A DNA stretch of 64,000 nucleotides. Source: Megaleporinus macrocephalus (Eukaryota; Chordata; Actinopteri; Characiformes; Anostomidae). Both the position numbers and the translations under genes were made by a program. Each line of letters starts with the position of its first letter. Position 1 is the first letter of the stretch. A model generated the notes under the pieces. The model was not told the DNA's origin and did no database searches. It was given only the letters and a program-made list of their open reading frames with translations. Positions 60,940 through 64,000 of the stretch are shown piece after piece. The stretch is from positions 23,920,194 through 23,984,193 of the forward strand of contig CM038703.1 in the NCBI GenBank assembly GCA_021613375.1, read 5' to 3'.

Positions 60940-63385
60940 TTATATCTGCACCTTAATCACATGCCCAATCGGCCATAGGGCCAGAGGTAGCTGCGGATCC
61001 ATCAACATGACAACTGCCTGATTCAAGAGCTCAGGAGGCGATGAGTGCCATTTCTGCCTTGGCTGAAGAGTAGGGAGGTATTCTCAGATAAATCTGGACC
61101 AGAATTGGTAAGCGAGAATCTATGAGTGCCATCAGCACCTGCGCCTTAGGATCTCTGGATAGACTATCTGTCAGGCCACCCCATGAGCAGGCTATCGGGG
61201 GTAATGGGATCAACGTCCGCAACATCAGCAGACATTTAGCCCAATGGTTCCAAGAGGACGGATAGGAGGACTTCTTCATTGACATGTTGGGCACCCACAC
61301 AGGCATGAAGCGCTGAATGGGATTCCAGAATGGAATTCCCTTTCACACACTCTGCCGAAGTGTGGAACCACTGGAGGGTTATACTGGTAATTAATGCTCT
61401 AACAGGCAAGTTGTCTTTGTAAGGCTGGTGCCATGATGACAAATGCTTCTCTGAGCTCATGTTTCCACCTTTAAAGTTGGTCGCCTAATCTCCTAGCAAT
61501 GAACCATCTTGAGGCCATTAGATAAGTGTCTGCATCCATACTTCGGAGAATATCCAGATGTACTGCTCTGTTGGCTAAACACTTAAAGACAATTCCAATG
61601 TTTCTCATGCCACCTGCCCACCTTAACTACCACATACCCAAAGCAGTCCACACCAGTAAAGGAGAATGCTGGCTTGTATAGCCGTAGACAGGCAGCAGGA
61701 AGATCAGCCATTTTGAGGATGTTTGGCTGCACTCTCCAGCACTGGCAATTGGGACAAACTCACTAATATCTTTGAACTGTCTCCTGTCCATGAATTATCC
61801 AATAGGTCCTTTGCAATTCTGTGAAGGCGCTCTCTGGATCAGGATGATGTAAGTTGCTGTCATACAGGAAATTACTGGTTTTGGTCTCTTTGTGGAATGA
61901 CTGTCTCAGCTTGATGGTAGTGATCAGCATTAGGCAGGGAACTTGGTGAAGTCTGTTCTTGGAGTTCCTGAGCAGTAGCAACCAAAAGCTCCTGCCAGGT
62001 ATTGTACACTTTGTCAGCTGGACCACTCAGTATAGGGGAGGTAACGGCTACTCCACAGAAGCCACCCTCCGAGGCCTTCTGAAGCTCTATTCTGGCTTCA
62101 CAGGTTTCTGTGCCTGGTCTCTCTGGCCAGGTGTCTTGTCTCTGGAGAAGGAAAGGAGGCCCCTGAGACCAGTGGTTTGGTTTTAAGAATACTTTCAAGG
62201 TTTTTCCTCTAGTTAAGTTGTCAGCAGGATTGTTTGCTGAGTCTACAAAGTGCCAGGTGCAATTTTCTGTTAGCTCCTGTATCTCAACCATTTTGGCTCC
62301 CACAAAGACTTTATATCTGCAAGTCTGGGGGTGCAGCCATATAAGCTCTGTAGTGTGGTCAGACCATAACCCAGTATGGGACACTTTAAGGGTGAGCTCC
62401 CTCTCCAGAACACTGGCTAATTGAGCTCCCACAAAAACTGCACAGAGCTCCAGGCATGGAATGGAGTATTGACGTTTTTAGCACTAATCCCAAATAAGTG
62501 AGAATAAAGGATTGATTGACCTGGCCTACACCATCCCCACCCTTCAGGTAAGCTACAGCTTCATAGGCTTGTTTTGTGCACCTCATGAGTGACACTTTCC
62601 AAATCTGTGCCCACAGGCATAAATGCACATGGAAATGTAATAAAGGATAGGAACCTTAGCTTAGCCTCCCAGTCAGATCAGACCTGCAGAAGTTTAGCAA
62701 TTAAGTTTGGGTCATCCCATCCTCGCTGCTTATCCCATAGCTGCCAAACGATAAGCTTCACTCGAGTAAAGAAAGTTAACAGGAAACCCAAAAGGTCAAA
62801 ATGAGTGGATCGGATACATGTTTCTCAGCATTGGTGCCGTGTATGTCACTGGTCTGTGTTTGTAGCCCAAGGAGTCTGTTTCCCAATTCCAGCCAAGGGT
62901 TGACTCCAAAGGGTTGGACTTGTGCTAGCCACAGGTCTAGACTTTCAGATCTGGCCTCTTGAGGCAGGTGGCTCAGGACACCTGGGTCATAACAGGCCCA
63001 CTGGTGCAGCTCAAAGCCTGCAGAGGCCAGAAGATCTCTGAGCCAATTCATTGTCAACTTGGATTTACCTGGTATAGGCACACTCTGCAGACAATTATCT
63101 ACATAGAAGAAGTTCTCCAAAGTGAACTTGCAGATTGTCATCAGGCTTGCTGTTGTCAATGACATGACATCATAGAGCATAGGCAGCACAGCAGGGGATG
63201 CAGGTTGTATCTGCAAGGGAGGAGCCACCATTCAAATGTCCTTGGAGGCTTGTCTACATTTTGGTCTCGCCACAGGAACCTTAACAGGAGACGATCCTCA
63301 GTTAAAAGGTGTACCTGGTGGAACATTCTCTTAATGTTTCCACTAATTGCTACAGAACTCACGAAACCTCACCAAGACTGCCAGC
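60940..63385 (-). mobile_element. Decayed BEL/Pao-type retrotransposon pol, minus strand
   Basis: From high to low coordinates on the minus strand: RT segment with GNIKRMFHQVHLLTEDR and LRFLWRD (63,345-63,260), FYVDNCLQS (the divergent catalytic box, near 63,110), ASAGFELHQWACYDPGV and HLPQEARS (63,040-62,950), LWDKQRGWDD-like (62,740), RNase H region with LWSDHTTELIWLHP and VDSANNPADNLTRGKTL (62,370-62,200), an integrase zinc-knuckle-like region near 61,745 and an integrase core to about 60,950. Frameshifts and stops break it throughout, so no protein can be made. gag and most of the 5' half are missing. Confidence 0.8.
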
Positions 63386-63489
63386 AGGTGAGTACTGGTT
63401 CAGCGTCTGGCCAAGGTATTGGTGAGAGCAATTGAAGACAAGGCAATGCTTTTTTTTGTGAGTGAGGGAAGTTCACCTTTCTCCATTGC

Positions 63490-63960
63490 ACAACACAGCA
63501 CTGTTATAACTTCGTTTTTTGCCATCAGAATGAAGAGGGAGACCAGTCCAGGGTTCAAGCTGTTTATTCAAAGAGCTTGTGGTATCGACGTTCTCACACC
63601 CTGTTCTGCCTAATGATGTCTTTGCTTACTTGGCTTTTATAGCCCTGGCTTTGGCTTTTTTCGGCCCTTATACACCTGGCTACGTCATTCTTTTGGGTAG
63701 AGTGGTTCTCAAATAGAAGTTCTCAAGATAACGCTGCAGGGTATATGGCCCTATATGGCGGGGGTTAACAAAAAGCCCTGACCTTTCCGTGAGCTCGGAG
63801 CCTTCTGTCTAATAAGATTAATACAAGCTATAAGTTATATAAAAAAAGACACAACAGCACTAATCCTCATTAAGAACGGACTAGAATAGCCAGTTATTGG
63901 CATTTACTTGTCTTCATCAACTTAATGCCCGGTATATCAACAGCTGCACCATAAGGCAGG
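63490..63960 (-). mobile_element. LTR-like segment, minus strand (boundaries uncertain)
   Basis: On the minus strand a TATA box 'ggctataaaagccaa' (around 63,645-63,630) is followed about 80 bases later by AATAAA (about 63,570). This is the spacing of promoter and poly(A) signal in an LTR. It precedes the BEL/Pao pol in the same orientation and could be its 5' LTR with the gag region deleted. The ends, the second LTR and a primer binding site were not found. Confidence 0.45.
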
Positions 63961-64000
63961 TGGATTGAACTCAATAGGCCAAACAATTCATATGTACTTC

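Noticed and set aside
61872..62432. 186-aa minus-strand frame as a separate protein gene
   Set aside because: Its motifs are RNase H-region motifs of BEL/Pao pol, continuous with RT and integrase remnants on both sides.

Overview
This window is vertebrate nuclear DNA, almost certainly from a teleost fish. It has intron-rich genes with GT-AG splicing, many dinucleotide microsatellites, numerous Tc1-like relics, L2-like LINEs and BEL/Pao and gypsy fragments. Several dispersed repeats look like families common in otophysan fishes (characins, catfishes, cyprinids). That last point rests on memory of repeat families and is weak, so no species is claimed.

Two protein-coding genes are present, both on the + strand and head to tail. 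The first is rab5a, an early-endosome Rab GTPase: a non-coding first exon near 14.2-14.43 kb and five coding exons between 16,905 and 21,906, giving 216 aa. The second is kat2b (PCAF), a histone/lysine acetyltransferase with a C-terminal bromodomain: 18 coding exons between 24,131 and 47,824, giving 796 aa. I traced every exon by phase; each junction keeps the frame and uses GT-AG. The rab5a stop and the kat2b start are only 2.2 kb apart. RAB5A and KAT2B are also linked in human, and the paralogous RAB5C and KAT2A are linked too, so this looks like a conserved duplicated block. The two proteins act in different compartments (endosome fusion and chromatin acetylation), and nothing here suggests they work together.

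Layout: 1-14.2 kb is gene-free and repeat-rich. It holds a MITE split by a minus-strand LINE, an inverted repeat pair 7.8 kb apart, a long minus-strand LINE relic and several microsatellites. From 14.2 to 23.1 kb is rab5a; from 23.9 to 49.5 kb is kat2b. kat2b intron 1 carries two large CT-rich arrays with a minus-strand LINE lying exactly between them. Other introns carry relics of several Tc1-like families and an 'agcaaccacc' minisatellite. From 49.5 to 64 kb no host gene is visible. This part contains a Tc1-like terminus, a structured inverted/direct repeat element, a minus-strand LINE endonuclease relic, a plus-strand L2-like LINE (54.8-57.8 kb), a roughly 0.5-kb repeat in three copies, a degenerate tRNA-Pro-like array, a gypsy pol fragment and a decayed BEL/Pao pol on the minus strand with an LTR-like end.

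I saw no CRISPR array, operon or undescribed gene system. The notable items concern repeat architecture: a LINE in a (TC)n microsatellite, nested insertions, a templated inverted copy inside a LINE, and the tRNA-Pro-like array.
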